From assembly GCA_022410635.1 (NCBI GenBank), contig JAJVDF010000582.1, forward strand, positions 599,820 through 663,819: a DNA stretch of 64,000 nucleotides, given 5' to 3'. The position numbers and the translations under genes are program-made. This document shows, in pieces, positions 47,117 to 57,230 of this stretch (position 1 is its first letter; the number at the start of each line of letters is the position of its first letter). Source of the DNA: Tretioscincus oriximinensis (taxonomy: Eukaryota > Chordata > Lepidosauria > Squamata > Gymnophthalmidae). The notes under the pieces were generated by a model, which did no database searches, was not told where the DNA came from, and was given only the letters and a program-made list of their open reading frames with translations.

Positions 47117-47482
47117 CTGCTTGGCCTCTTCAGCCTTGGTCAGGAGGAAGCCTTCTGCCAGGGCCACCGCCTGGGAGCTGCTCTCTGGCCCAAATTCCCA
47201 CACCCAGTTCTGTACCTCCGGGGGAAGGATAGCCACAAATTGTTCCAGGACCACCATGTCCAGCATCTGGGCTTTGGTGTGACATTCTGGCTTCAGCCAC
47301 TGNCAGCAGAGGCGATGGAGGTGGCTGCAAACCTCTCGGGGCCCCTTGGCCTCGTCAAAGCAGAAGCACCTGAACTTCCATCTTTCGTCCTCTGAACTGG
47401 CTTGGTCCTCNGGTAGGACAATCAGTTCAAAGCCCTCTGGCTCCCTTTCTGATTTCAGGCTTATCAAATTCTGCACCTCCAT
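47117..47482 (-). CDS. ZNF-3 exon 1: SCAN domain
   Basis: 366-nt coding part of an exon reaching an acceptor CCCTCTAG at 47624, so 47483-47623 is 5' UTR. The start [20 protein letters not shown] is at 47482. SCAN motifs are [40 protein letters not shown] and [10 protein letters not shown], with donor CAAGCAG|GTGAGG. It aligns along its whole length with ZNF-4 with few changes. One N falls in the codon after IVL and one in LHRLC. Phase 0 out. Confidence 0.88.
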
Positions 47483-47741
47483 CCCTGTTGGATCTCCTTC
47501 NGTTCCTTTTTCTGTTCATTCACGTTTTGCTCAGCCAGAAGAGATTTGAAAGGTTCTGGGACCAAATGTGGCTTTTAACTGCATGGAGGGGAAGTGGAGG
47601 CTGGGTCAAGTCTGAGCTTCTTCCTAGAGGGAAGGCAGAGGGAGGTATAAGGCAGGCAGAGAAAGAGCTTGGAAGGAAGAGTGGAGGAGAAAGATATTCC
47701 TCCCCTCATTTCTGCTCTACAACTTACATAAGAAATAAAAT

Positions 47742-47821
47742 ATACTGCTCAAAACAATTAAGGGAACACTTTAATATACATTGTTATGTTAAAGTGTTCC
47801 CTTAATTATTTTGAGCAGTAT
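47742..47821. mobile_element. 80-bp Tc1/mariner-like hairpin MITE, copy 1
   Basis: An almost perfect palindrome: ATACTGCTCAAAACAATTAA and AGGGAACACTTTAA, mirrored as TTAAAGTGTTCCCTTAATTA and TTTTGAGCAGTAT, with a short loop. The ends resemble a Tc1-like family known in vertebrates. It lies in ZNF-3 intron 1. Copies 2 and 3 are at 52751 and 53245. Confidence 0.85.
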
Positions 47822-47898
47822 TTTTATAATGCCCTTTTTTCCAAAGGGTCTTACAGTAAAACACATATCATAACAAACGACAAAACTCCCACACATAC

Positions 47899-48285
47899 AC
47901 TGTGTTTCCCCAAAAATAAGATGTGGACTTTTATTAATTTTTGCTCCAAAAGAGCTTATTTTCAGGGGATGTCTCATTTTCCAATGAACAATCATCTAAA
48001 TTTATTCCTGAACAACAAAAAAATCAAAATCTTTATTTTTTCCTTCATTCTTTTTCTTGTCTGCTTTTCTTTCTTCTCCTCCCTTCCCCCTCCCCATTTT
48101 ACTCCCCTCTCTCTCTTTTTGTTTTGTCTCGTATAGCTGCCTAGATAGGATTTAATTTTTTTTTAATGAAATGTAACTAGAGCATTTTTGGAGTTGGGCT
48201 TCTTTTTCGAGCATCCTCTAAAATTCTGAAAAACTAAGCTGGGACTTACTTTTGGAGTAGTTTTTATTTTCGGGGAAACATTGTA
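47899..48285. mobile_element. DNA-transposon MITE, GTTTCCCC ends, copy 1
   Basis: Left end ACTGTGTTTCCCCAAAAATA and right end TTTTCGGGGAAACATTGT are inverted. Internal words TTAATTTTTGCTCC and TTTTCAGGGGATGTC recur in the copy at 57671-57952. No coding; a Tc/mariner-type family is likely. Confidence 0.7.
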
Positions 48286-49182
48286 TTCATCCCCTCACCC
48301 CACCTGGNACCATAATTCTGATAAATCAAGTTTTTAGCCTCCTTCGAAAGCAGACAAAAACCTTCCTGTAATCTAAGCTCAAGAGGGAGATGTGAAAAGG
48401 CTGCAGGTGTTGGTGGGACCTACATGGGCCTCTCCCTCCACCCTCCCAGAAATAGTGGAAAGAAAATGAAAGTGGCGCATTACTACCATAGCGTCCGCCC
48501 CCCACCCCTTCCCGGTGAGGGCTGATCCCTCCCGCCTTCCCTGGTTCCTCCCTTATTTTGAGTAGTATTTTAAGGTAGATTACAAGCAGTGATGGATAAT
48601 TACTGCTTTTTGGATAGTGGGCAGCATAATCAGCATCAAACACTCAGCCATGTAGCACTGAAGCATTTCAAAGTAAGGTAGAAAACTGACCAGGAGGGAC
48701 CCCCATTGTTTTATCTGTGTGTGGGGGGGTAGGAGCCTATCGGAGTGCCCCTTGCCTCCCTCCTCTCTTCTGGCAGGTGCTGAGACTCAATCACACTCTC
48801 TTTGACTACTCAACTCTTGTTCCCAAAGGCCCTTGCAGGATCAGCAATTGTAGGTAATGTTGGAATCAAAGCACTTGGAGAACAGTGAGCCCTCCCATCA
48901 GACAGGCTCCCCCCACCCCCCAATTCCGGCTTCGGGCAGGGGAGGGGCTGGTTAGGGAAAGGGTGTCAGTTGTCCCTACTGCTTGCTTTCTCCTGCACCT
49001 ACTCTGTATCATACCCAGGAGCACCATTCTTATCCCTTTTTCCTTTGCAAACCTAAAAAGCACTTCTGTCTTCCCTCACTGGCCATCCCATAATACCCTC
49101 TTTTGTTTTTCCACCAGCTTTGTGTATCTTCTCTAGTTACACAGACACATCCCCCTCCAGTCTTACAAACCCACCTGTACGC
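48286..49182 (-). other. ZNF-3 intron 1, with a 5'-region homolog
   Basis: Around 49030-49060 CCTTTGCAAACCTAAAAAGC resembles, inverted, the ZNF-2 intron block near 19215. The rest is mixed and unassigned. Confidence 0.35.
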
Positions 49183-49437
49183 CATGGTGCTGCAGCAGCT
49201 AAAAGATAGGCCTGTTCCCAGAGCCCTGCGTTGGCCGAGGAGAAGGGTGAATTCCCCCTACTGGCTTCAGCTTTAGCCAATCTAGCCATTTGAAAGCAAG
49301 AAATGGCAAGAGATTGCGATTAGATAAATGGGAACTACCACAGCAGGGTGGGGAAGATAGAATGTAAGCAGAAAATAGCTACTTTGAGTCTCTTTGGATG
49401 AGAAATGCAGGGTATAAAAACCCAGTTCTTGTTTTCT
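49183..49437 (+). mobile_element. tRNA-derived SINE (family S1)
   Basis: Head from CCATGGTGCTGCAGCAGC, body CTTCAGCTTTAGCCAATC, GAAAGCAAGAAATGGCAAGAG, 3' end GGGTATAAAAACCCAGTTCT. Close to the copy at 45520. Confidence 0.75.
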
Positions 49438-49479
49438 TGGCAGGAGGGGGCTCAGAGAAAAACACTTTTTGTCTCCCAC

Positions 49480-49840
49480 CCTGCAATTCCTTTTACATCC
49501 TGGCTTTTCCCAATGGTCCTTGGTCACATATCCCCCCTATCCCTTGCCTCTTCCCTTCCATATCCCTTAAGGCCCACATCCACTTTGCTCTCCTGAACTT
49601 ATCTGCTTCGTCCCCTGCCCTCTCCACAGACAACCACTGACTTCTCTTTTTTACTCCTTCGTCTGGCAGCAGCTTCCCTTCTTCTCCTCATCACCTTCAC
49701 TCCCCAGAGTGCTTTCTACCTTCTGGATCCCAGATGTGTAAGGTTCTGCTATGAAACCTGAGAGCAATTCATCCTAGGAAGGGCTCCCTGCTGCCTCTTC
49801 CTTCTTGTTCTCCTCTTGGAGGCCTGCAGGAAGCACTGCA
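49480..49840 (-). promoter_or_regulatory. putative ZNF-3 5' region (homolog of 59600-59880, inverted)
   Basis: CTGGCAGCAGCTTCCCTTCT, TACCTTCTGGATCCCAG and CAATTCATCCTAGGAAGG match the reverse complement of 59600-59740. CCCAATGGTCCTTGG matches 59860 in reverse. Relative to ZNF-3 it has the orientation expected of an upstream region, and it is less GC-rich than its homolog. A first exon cannot be placed. Confidence 0.4.
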
Positions 49841-49852
49841 GGAGATCAGCCA

Positions 49853-50060
49853 CTATTTATTTATTTATTTATTGTTTACATCCTTTACTTACTTATTTAC
49901 ATACTTACTTACTTAAGTACTTATTTACCTACTTACTTACACTTATAGTCTGCACTATATCCAAAGTTTTCAGGGCGAATCACACTACGAGCAATAAAAA
50001 AATAAATAAAAGAGAATTTAAAAATACAAAAGTGCCTTTAAGGAGCAGGGAAGACTTGGC
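49853..50060 (-). mobile_element. L2 LINE 3' end plus ACTT/TTTA microsatellite
   Basis: TTTATTTATTTATTTATTG, then an ACTTACTT-type repeat to about 49950. The L2 3' words TATATCCAAAGTTTTCAGGG follow. Confidence 0.6.
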
Positions 50061-50239
50061 TGGGCCTCCCTCTCTGCTTAGAGTCCCAAAGGGGCTGCAG
50101 GAGATCAGGCACCGTTGCTGCCTATCTGATGGCTTCGCCTGGGCTAGCACAGCCCTGTTCCAAAGGCCCCTTAGTCCTCTCATGGCAGGGAACAGCTTCA
50201 GCAGCGTCCCTCAGTCCTTCAGACTTGCTCCTGGCGGGG

Positions 50240-50530
50240 CTCCCCCTGCAACCCCGGGGGTTGCCTCGCCTGCCCACCTAGCAGCAGTTCCGGGGCGCGG
50301 AGGGAGGGGCTCCCGGGGCTCCCTTGGGGAGGGATCCGTTGGCCAGGACAGGAGCAGCCTGGGACGGTGGCTTCTTCTCGCCTCCTGCATTTGAGCTGTC
50401 ACTAGAGGACCTCAGGCTGCCTCGCTCTTCCTCCTCCGGGGCAAAGGTCAAGAAGACAAGCAAAGGTTGCTCTTGCCTGCCCCTAGTGGCCGGTCTGCGC
50501 AGCCAGTGGGCGAAGGATTAATGATCACCA
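50240..50530 (-). promoter_or_regulatory. GC-rich 5' block of ZNF-3 (block P)
   Basis: Near-identical to 58768-59000 next to ZNF-4: CTCCCTTGGGGAGGGATCC, CAGCCTGGGACGGTGGCTTC, CTCCTGCATTTGAGCTGTC. GC-rich with CpGs, upstream of the SCAN exon, so a likely promoter or first exon. An inverted partial copy lies at 51985-52040. Confidence 0.5.
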
Positions 50531-50534
50531 GCTT

Positions 50535-50755
50535 TCCTAAGACTAAGGAGGACCCCTGCTGAATGGTGCTGGAGCCCACCTAGTCCAGCCTTCTGTCTCA
50601 CACAGAGGCCCCCCAATAGCCCCTGGGCAGAAGAAGGCAAAGGGTTCACCTCTTCTCCATACCCTGCAAAAGGCATTTCAGGAATCCTGCCTGTTGCTCC
50701 ATCTCGGAGGCAGCATCAGCACATTAATCCTAGTAGCTGCTTATAAAGCCCCTTC
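50535..50755 (-). mobile_element. CR1 LINE 3' UTR (type B)
   Basis: Plus-strand TAAGGAGGACCCCTGCTGAA to CCTAGTAGCTGCTTATAAAG, the reverse complement of a type B end. Confidence 0.8.
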
Positions 50756-51039
50756 CACCATCGGGCGGCAGATTGAGATAAAAGTGATCGTTAGTGAAGG
50801 TGGGATCCCGAAGCAGGGGAAAGGCAAGGCCCCAGGTCACGTGGAATGTTCAGAGAAGTGGCAGGTAGGTTGCCATGGGAACAGAGGCAGGAGGGAGTCA
50901 CGATTGCAGCCCACTGTGTGGCACCTGCGTCGCCAAGTCAGACAGGGGGAGGCAGCAGGAGCTTTTGTAGACAAGTTTGCTTCCTGGAGCACCAATGGCC
51001 CCAGGGCTGGTCTTTCAACGGAGGGGTCCGTCCTCCAAG

Positions 51040-51790
51040 CCTTGTGTGGGGCGTGGAGAAGGGTGAGCGCCCCTGACTGGCCTCAGCTCTAGACAACTCA
51101 GTTNTTCGAAAGAAAATAGATTCAGGAAGGTTCGTATCACCTCCTATCTGGTGGGGGAGACAGAAGTTGAGTTGGAAGGGACCTCCAGGGCCATGGGGTC
51201 CAACCCCCTGCTCAATGCAGGATTCATTAAACCATCCCAGACTGTCCAGCCTCTGAAGACTTCCAGCGAAGACGAACTCACCACCCCCTGTGGCAAACTG
51301 TTCCACTGGTTTATCACCCTGACTGTTAGGAAGTTTTTTCTGATATCTAATCTAAATCTCCTCCCTTGCAGTTTCATTCCATTGTTTCTAGTCCTTCCAT
51401 GTACCCATGAGAATAAGGCTGATCCCTCTGCTCTGTGAAAAGCCCTTCAGGTATTTGTAGGCAGCTATCCGGTCTCCTCTCGGTCTTCTCTTTTGCAGAC
51501 TAAACATCCCCAGATCCTTTAACCCTTCCTCATAGGACATGGTTTCCAGACCACACATGATCCTTGTAACTCTCTTTTGAACGTGCTCTAGTTTATCAAT
51601 GTCCTTTTATATTGGAGCCCCCAGCACACAGTCTTCCAAGTGTGGTTGTACCAAAGTACTATAGAGAGGAATAATTATGTCACGTAATCAAGATTCTATA
51701 CTCCTCATAATACAGGCCTTCATGAGAAAATTAACCTTATAGGCTGCTCTGAATCCCTTTGGGTGAGAAGAGTGTGGTATAAAAACCATT
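51040..51790 (+). mobile_element. tRNA-derived SINE (family S1) split by CR1
   Basis: Left part 51040-51165 (GAAGGGTGAGCGCCCCTGAC, CTCAGCTCTAGACAACTCAG) and right part about 51715-51790 (CCTTATAGGCTGCTCTGAAT, GTGTGGTATAAAAACC). The CR1 at 51165-51715 sits between them and is therefore younger. Confidence 0.7.
51165..51715 (-). mobile_element. CR1 LINE 3' part (type A)
   Basis: Plus-strand GAGTTGGAAGGGACCTCCAG and the minus-strand C-terminus ([39 protein letters not shown]) match 1430-1560. Confidence 0.9.
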
Positions 51791-51879
51791 TGAAGGATGT
51801 CGAGAACAGTTGAAGATTTGAAGATAATAATAAATAATTAATATTAATATTAATAATAATAATAATAATAAAAATAAAT

Positions 51880-52040
51880 AGGCAGATTTTTAATATTTAA
51901 GATAATAAGCAGATCTTGCTGGACTGCTGGACTTCCACTAGAGGCCTATGTGAGCATTCCGTGCTCCAGTCATCCTGCGGCGTCTCGTCTTCTTGACCTT
52001 TGCCCCGGAGGCACTGGAGGCAGCCTTGTCACCCAAGTGA
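51880..52040. repeat. inverted partial copy of block P
   Basis: TTAAGATAATAAGCAGATCT and GTCTTCTTGACCTTTGCCCC match 59147-59300. The second is the reverse complement of 50433-50458. It marks the far arm of the palindromic 5' region. Confidence 0.6.
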
Positions 52041-52750
52041 CAAGAGAGCTAGTAGTCCAAGAGGCTCCTTTTTGGTATTCTGGCTTTCTCAGTTCCGCTG
52101 AGCTTGCCTCATTGACTTGCAAAGGAATACCTGGAAGAGTTTTTCTCCCATCATGAAGAGCAGAGAGTAAAGCTCAGGGAGGCTTATCTCTTATCTGCTT
52201 TTTATGATGGGAGCAGACCAATGATAGCAGCATGGACTACTTCGGACCCTTTGGGCCCTTCAGATCCCTTGAGTGTTCATAGCCATCTGCACCTGATGAT
52301 ATGTGCCTCACATTTAATTTTGCAAAATGTAAAGAACAGAAAAACAGTTACATCATCTCTTGTATAATTCATTATAGACAATGATCAAACAATCAGCCCT
52401 TCATGTTTGTTCTCCAAAAGAAATCCTATAACTTGTGATCCCTTCCAGGACCAAGATCCGTCTTTTGATATTCATGTATTCTTAAGGCACAAATCAGATA
52501 TCTTGACTTTCCTCTGCTCATGTTATTTCTAATTTCTTTTAACTTTCTTCTCTCCAACTCTTCTAATTGCCTCTCTTTTTTACATGAAATGTCTTCTTTG
52601 GTTTTCCCAGTAACCCTCTGTTCTGCCCTTGATTTCCATTTCAAATTCCTGACTGTTCTTTCAAAACTTCCACAGGTACAAAACCTTGGGATGCCTCAAC
52701 AAAGACTAACCAAAACAAATACACAGAAATAGAAAATAATGTATAAATAT
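52041..52750. other. intergenic, nothing recognised
   Basis: Between the ZNF-3 5' region and the ZNF-4 3' end. A 72-residue basic minus-strand frame (52426-52644, ERRKLKEIRNNMSRGKS) might be an L1 scrap, but this is not supported further. Confidence 0.3.
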
Positions 52751-52830
52751 ATACTGCTCAAAACAATTAAGGGAACACTTTAACATAACGATATATGTTA
52801 AAGTGTTCCCTCAATTGTTTTGAGCAGTAT
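52751..52830. mobile_element. 80-bp hairpin MITE, copy 2
   Basis: ATACTGCTCAAAACAATTAA mirrored by TTGTTTTGAGCAGTAT, embedded in TATA-rich flanks. Same family as 47742-47821. Confidence 0.85.
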
Positions 52831-53244
52831 ATATGCAAAGTGTTTAATCAATACAATAATGAATAAAACAATAAAACCACCCGCCTAAATACTAAATCTT
52901 CCCATCTCACAAGGGTTAGGCCCAAACCCTGATTTTGATTACAAAATAGAAACAAACAGATAAAAAGAAGTCTAACACTTCTCATGCTTTAATCCACATT
53001 TTCTAGCAAGAAAGGTCCATAATAGTGGAGAGAAGCAGATTCAGTCATGAAAAACCTTACCAGATCTGTTTCTAAGCTCACTTCAAAGTGCTATTTTTCT
53101 GAAAAGCGACTTTTAGGCAAATTAGTATGAATGGTATGACAGGAGGAAAACCCTGTAATGTTTGAGGAAGAGCTTTTAATAAAATGCTTGAGGGTTTGGG
53201 GATCATGAGAACTTTACGAGAGACATGGGTTTTCATGCTATAAT

Positions 53245-53325
53245 ATACTGCTCAAAACAATTAAGGGAACACTTTAACATACACTGTTATGTTAAAAGTG
53301 TTCCCTTAATTGTTTTGAGCAGTAT
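53245..53325. mobile_element. 81-bp hairpin MITE, copy 3
   Basis: ATACTGCTCAAAACAATTAA mirrored by AATTGTTTTGAGCAGTAT; one extra A near 53295. It lies downstream of ZNF-4, only about 410 bp from copy 2. Confidence 0.85.
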
Positions 53326-53379
53326 ACTTATGAATCCAGAGCAATCACCTTATTAGAATCACATTGCTCTTCTCACCAG

Positions 53380-53607
53380 AAAATAGGCATCAGGTTGTTA
53401 CTTGTGGGGGAGTAACAGGTTTTGTAAGGATTCCTCAACAGCTACATTGTTCCTCCACAATCCTCACAAACACATGGTTCCTCCACTGTGTTCAGTCAGT
53501 TATGAACACAAATGGTCCTTTCTATAATTTTGGCAACCGCAAAAGTTTTCTCCAGAACAAATCTCAAAATGTAAAGGAAGATTAGTGGATTGAGTAAAGC
53601 AAACTTC
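53380..53607 (-). pseudogene. 3' flank of ZNF-4 with finger relics
   Basis: Homologous to 36290-36540. On the minus strand EEPCVCEDCGG is visible, a relic of one more finger broken by stops. It probably lies in the 3' UTR. Confidence 0.55.
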
Positions 53608-54608
53608 TTACGTGTGTTTCTGAACTTTGTGAATTCTCTGATGTATACCCAGTTCTGCTGACCACCTGAAGTTTTTTCCACACACCTTGCATTCAAATGG
53701 TTTCTCACCTACGTGAGTCCTGATATGTGAACTAAGATGAGATGATTGACCAAAGCTTTTCCCACACTGCTCACACTGATATGGTCTTTCTTTTGTGTGA
53801 GTCCTGAAATGTTTAGTAAGAATTGATAATTGGCTGAAGCTCTTTCCACATTCCTTGCATTCATATGGTTTCTCTCCTGTGTGAATCCTGAAATGTATAC
53901 TGAGATCTGACGATCTCCGGAAACTCTTCCCACATTGCTCACATTCGTATGGTTTCTCTCCTGTGTGAGTCCTGACATGATTAATAAGATGTGAGGATCG
54001 CCTGAAACTCTTCCCACACACTCCACACTCATACGGTTTGTCTTCGGTGTGAGTCTTGTAATGTGTAGTAAGATTGGATAATTGCTTGAAACGCTTTCCA
54101 CATTGTTCACATTCATATGGTTTCTCTCCTGTGTGAACTCTCTGATGTAGCTGCAGCTTTGATGGCCGTTGGAAGGTCTTTCCACACTGTTCACATTTAT
54201 ATGGCTTTTCATCTATAGGAGATCTGACTTGTGAACTAAGATGTGATGAATGACTGAAGTTCTCGCCACTGTTCATATATTCTTGAGTTTTCTCCCCTGT
54301 ATGAATTCCTTGATGCAAATTCAAATAATCATAAGAACTGATGTTACTTTGAGACGCAATGCTTTCACAGCTTGTAATGCTTTGGCTATTCTCAGTTAAT
54401 TTTGAATTGATTCTCAGTATTTTCATCATTGTAGAAATCTGTTTCCTGTTCACCTCTTTGTGATTTTCTGAGGTGGGACGTTCCCAGGTATCCTCAACTT
54501 CCTGAAATACTGTGGATCCTTTCTTTCCAGAATTCAGCTGTCTTATCTTGTTTTCATTTGACACCATGGATAATTCAGGAAGATGTTCACACTCCTGCAC
54601 ATGATCTT
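53608..54608 (-). CDS. ZNF-4 exon 5: C2H2 zinc-finger array
   Basis: Enters phase 1 after CCCCACAAG (54609). The spacer (EDHVQECEHLPELSM onward) and the cysteine-free unit (TQEYMNSGENFSHSSHLSSQ) match ZNF-3 with about three residue changes. Seven C2H2 fingers follow, with helix residues -1/3/6 of RKL, QNT, RHN, RDI, QIK, QHS and WEI, then KVQKHT and the stop at 53608. Finger 1 follows the unusual linker SPIDEKPYKC and the finger 2-3 linker is TEDKPYEC. With 56156-56282, 56500-56564, 56671-56794 and 58227-58592 the frame is open for 560 residues. This is the most intact copy of the pair. Confidence 0.92.
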
Positions 54609-54729
54609 CTTGTGGGGAAAACATGCAAAAAGAAAAGCAGGAAAGGTTTTGATTTACACCTGAAGAGAAGGAAGCAATAACTCATATCTTTCCAAACCTT
54701 GCTTCTTTGGCTTTTTGGTTCTTCTCCCT

Positions 54730-54850
54730 CATAAGAACATAAAAGGAGCCCTGCTGAATGGGGCAAGAGCCCATCTAATCCAGCATTCTGTCTCACATAG
54801 TGGCCCACTGATTGCAACTGGGCAGCTTCAAGCAGACCCTTAATCTTCAA
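54730..54850 (-). mobile_element. CR1 LINE 3' end (type B), shared with ZNF-3
   Basis: CATAAGAACATAAAAGGAGC to CAACTGGGCAGCTTC; orthologous to the insertion at 37615. Confidence 0.82.
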
Positions 54851-55184
54851 TTCATTTTTCATTTTTACCATAGACTCTACCAGGTCCTACACATATTTGG
54901 ACAGAGGAAAATTCACTAATCGCCCTCTTCAGAATCGAAAATCCTTCTTGTTTTCTCCCCTGTCTAAACAGGTCTCTGCACATGCAGGCTGAAGCCAAAG
55001 AGAGAGAGAGATTGGCCTCAGCCAGGTGTGTAATGTTGATCAGCATAGGGAGTCCATCATTCCTTGCTTTGGGAAGATCAGGAAATGCAGGGACTTAATT
55101 AAAAAGCAACTTTTTAAAACAATTCGGAACTCATTTTTGAAGAACAACATAATGGGATGCAAGATTTGGCTATTACAAAATTTG

Positions 55185-55425
55185 GTAATTATTAGGTTCA
55201 AAATAGGGTTAGATAAATTCATGGAAGAGAGGGGTATCAGTGGCTATTAGGATGGGAAAACAGGAAGTATTCCTGAAATACCATTTGCAGGGAGTCAAGT
55301 ACGGGAGGGTTTTTCTTTCCCTGCTTGTGATTGTCCTAATACAACTGGTGGGCTTCATTGTGGGACAAAATGCTGGACTAGATGGGCTCTAGATACATTC
55401 ACAAGGCTCCTCTTATGTCCTTACC
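55185..55425 (+). mobile_element. CR1 LINE 3' UTR (type B)
   Basis: TTAGGTTCAAAATAGGGTTA, ACCATTTGCAGGGAGTCAAG, GGCTCCTCTTATGTCCTTA. I do not see it at the matching place in the ZNF-3 intron, so it may be a later insertion. Confidence 0.72.
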
Positions 55426-55605
55426 AATAATTTTTCAAATGAATGAGATTATTCTGTATATCAGCCTGCTAATGACATGCTGAATGTTACTGTTTAGCAA
55501 TATTCAGCAGTATTTTTGTAGGCATGAATATTTACGTTTTCCATTTATTTTTCCTATTTATGTTTATGTATCCTGACCTGTATCCAAGGGTGAGTCAGAA
55601 CAAAA

Positions 55606-55843
55606 CAAAAGGGTATAAATGGATACTAGGATAGTTGTCTGGATGTCGGCTCCCAGATGGAGCAACAGGCAGGACTCTTGAAATACCATTTGCAGGGAGT
55701 CATGAACAGGAGCATATTTTGCTTTCCTCTGTTCAGGCTGCCCAGGTGCATCTGGTGGGCCTCTGTGTGACGCAGAATGCTGGACTTGATGGGCTGTGGC
55801 CTGATCCAGTATGGCTCTTCTTATGTTCTTATGTTCTTATGTA
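55606..55843 (+). mobile_element. CR1 LINE 3' UTR (type B), post-duplication insertion
   Basis: AAGGGTATAAATGGATACTA to the tail CTTATGTTCTTATGTTCTTA. The ZNF-3 intron reads straight through this point (38180-38200), so the insertion happened after the duplication. Confidence 0.88.
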
Positions 55844-56004
55844 ATTTATAAAACAGCTAAATCAGAACTAAAAGTGGTGATTGATTATTTCCTTAATCAA
55901 AGGTTTGGATAAACAGGAGCATCGTCAGTAGATCACACATTACATGCAGTGTGAATGCCTGACACACTCTCAGAGGGAAGACAATTCCAGAAGAAGGAGA
56001 AGAA

Positions 56005-56110
56005 TTGGGTTTTTATACACTACTCTTCTCACCTGAAAGGACTCAGAGCAGCTGACAAACTATTTTTTACCCAAAGACTTAAATCTTATCTTCCCACCAG
56101 ATGTGGTGGT
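56005..56110 (-). mobile_element. tRNA-derived SINE (family S1), truncated
   Basis: GAATTGGGTTTTTATACACT to CTTCCCACCAGATGTGGTGG; the same insertion as 38365, here cut by a deletion that joins it almost to the KRAB exon. Confidence 0.75.
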
Positions 56111-56155
56111 ATTTATTAATTTATTCCTGTTCAATCCAGGCAAAAAGTGACATAC

Positions 56156-56282
56156 CCACAAAGGCCAGGCTTGCATAATTTTCTTCCATCACGTCCTTGT
56201 GCAAAGTTCTCTGAGCCGGAGCCAGCAAAATCCACTCCTCCTCCGTGAAATGCACGGCCACCTCCTCAAAGGTCACTTGGGA
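56156..56282 (-). CDS. ZNF-4 exon 4: KRAB A box
   Basis: 127-nt exon, acceptor TTTGCTTTCAG at 56283, donor TTTGTGG|GTATGT. The protein is identical to ZNF-3 exon 4 ([40 protein letters not shown]). The donor differs from the ZNF-3 donor (GTATGT against GTAGGT). The intron beyond is only about 1.5 kb because most of it is deleted and it lacks the DIRS. Confidence 0.9.
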
Positions 56283-56499
56283 CTGAAAGCAAATGAAACA
56301 TAGTTTCCTCTTCAAAGAGGGAGCAGAAATATCCAAATTCCAAGATTTTTTTTTACAAAAGTTTCCATGAAGAGAAACCCGCTCAGTCGCTTCCAAAGCA
56401 TCTCCAGCAATGATCTTGGTCAGAACTCGGGAGAAGCAAAGTCACCTTGAGACGCAGGGAAATGGGCAGAAACCCCAACAGAAATATTCTCCTCCTTAC

Positions 56500-56564
56500 C
56501 AGATCCTGTGGCAATTCAACATCCGCTTCTCCTCTGTCAGAATCTAGGAGTCTCTTTGCAGTCC
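56500..56564 (-). CDS. ZNF-4 exon 3: short linker
   Basis: 65-nt exon encoding TAKRLLDSDRGEADVELPQD plus L, acceptor GTTACTCACAG at 56565, donor GGATCTG|GTAAGG. Phase 1 in, 0 out. Confidence 0.82.
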
Positions 56565-56670
56565 CTGTGAGTAACACCAAGGATTATACGGCTGGTCCCG
56601 TCAGCACACAGGACGTCTGAACAACATCTCATCCCTGAAGCCCCCCGAGGTTCAAAAAGGCATCTCTTAC

Positions 56671-56794
56671 CCACGCAGGCAACTTTCTCCTGCCGCTCCT
56701 GAGCGCTCTCTCCAAACAACAGACTCCACCTTGCATCCAGTGACGCTTTCTGTGCCTCACAGAGATCACTGACCTCATCTGCTCCGACTTTAAC
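56671..56794 (-). CDS. ZNF-4 exon 2: SCAN-KRAB linker
   Basis: 124-nt exon encoding [41 protein letters not shown]; donor GCGTGG|GTAAGA. As in ZNF-3 the acceptor TTATTGCAG is directly next to an L2 tail (56799 on). Confidence 0.82.
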
Positions 56795-56798
56795 CTGC

Positions 56799-57230
56799 AA
56801 TAATTTATTTTATTTACATTTCTATACCACCCTACACCCAAAAGTCTCAGGACGGTTAACAATAAAAGCAAATTAACATATTAAGACAACAATGTGTAAA
56901 GGTCAGGAAGGGAGAGCAGCTTTTTCAGCCAGAGACCAGGTTAAAGACGTGCATCTTCAGGCGTTTTCTGAATGCATTCAGCGATGGTGACTGATGCATC
57001 TCAAGGTGGAGATTGCTCCGTAGTTTGGGGGCTGCCACTGAGAAGGCCCTATCCCAGGTTCCCACCCCCTTTGCCACTGACAGAGGTGGTACAGTCAGAA
57101 GGGCCTCCTCTGCAGATTGCATGGAACGGGTAGGTTGATGAGGGAGAAGGCCTTCCTTTAGCTATTTAGGGCCCAGATATTTAGGGCTCAGGTTAATTCC
57201 TTGAAATGGCCTCAGTAGCAAATTACTCAA
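56799..57230 (-). mobile_element. L2 LINE 3' part at the exon 2 acceptor
   Basis: Plus-strand AATTTATTTTATTTACATTT, CCACCCTACACCCAAAAGTC, TTCCCACCCCCTTTGCCACT. On the minus strand it shows the L2 C-terminus (RAFSVAAPKLRSNL, FRKRLKMHVFNL). The ZNF-3 copy keeps only the last about 95 bp. Confidence 0.85.

Noticed and set aside
47045..47395. 116-residue plus-strand frame antisense to the ZNF-3 SCAN exon (also 58134-58505)
   Set aside because: Antisense shadow of a strongly biased SCAN exon; it has no start context or family match.
49895..49955. ACTT-type repeat as a regulatory array
   Set aside because: Simple microsatellite at an L2 tail.
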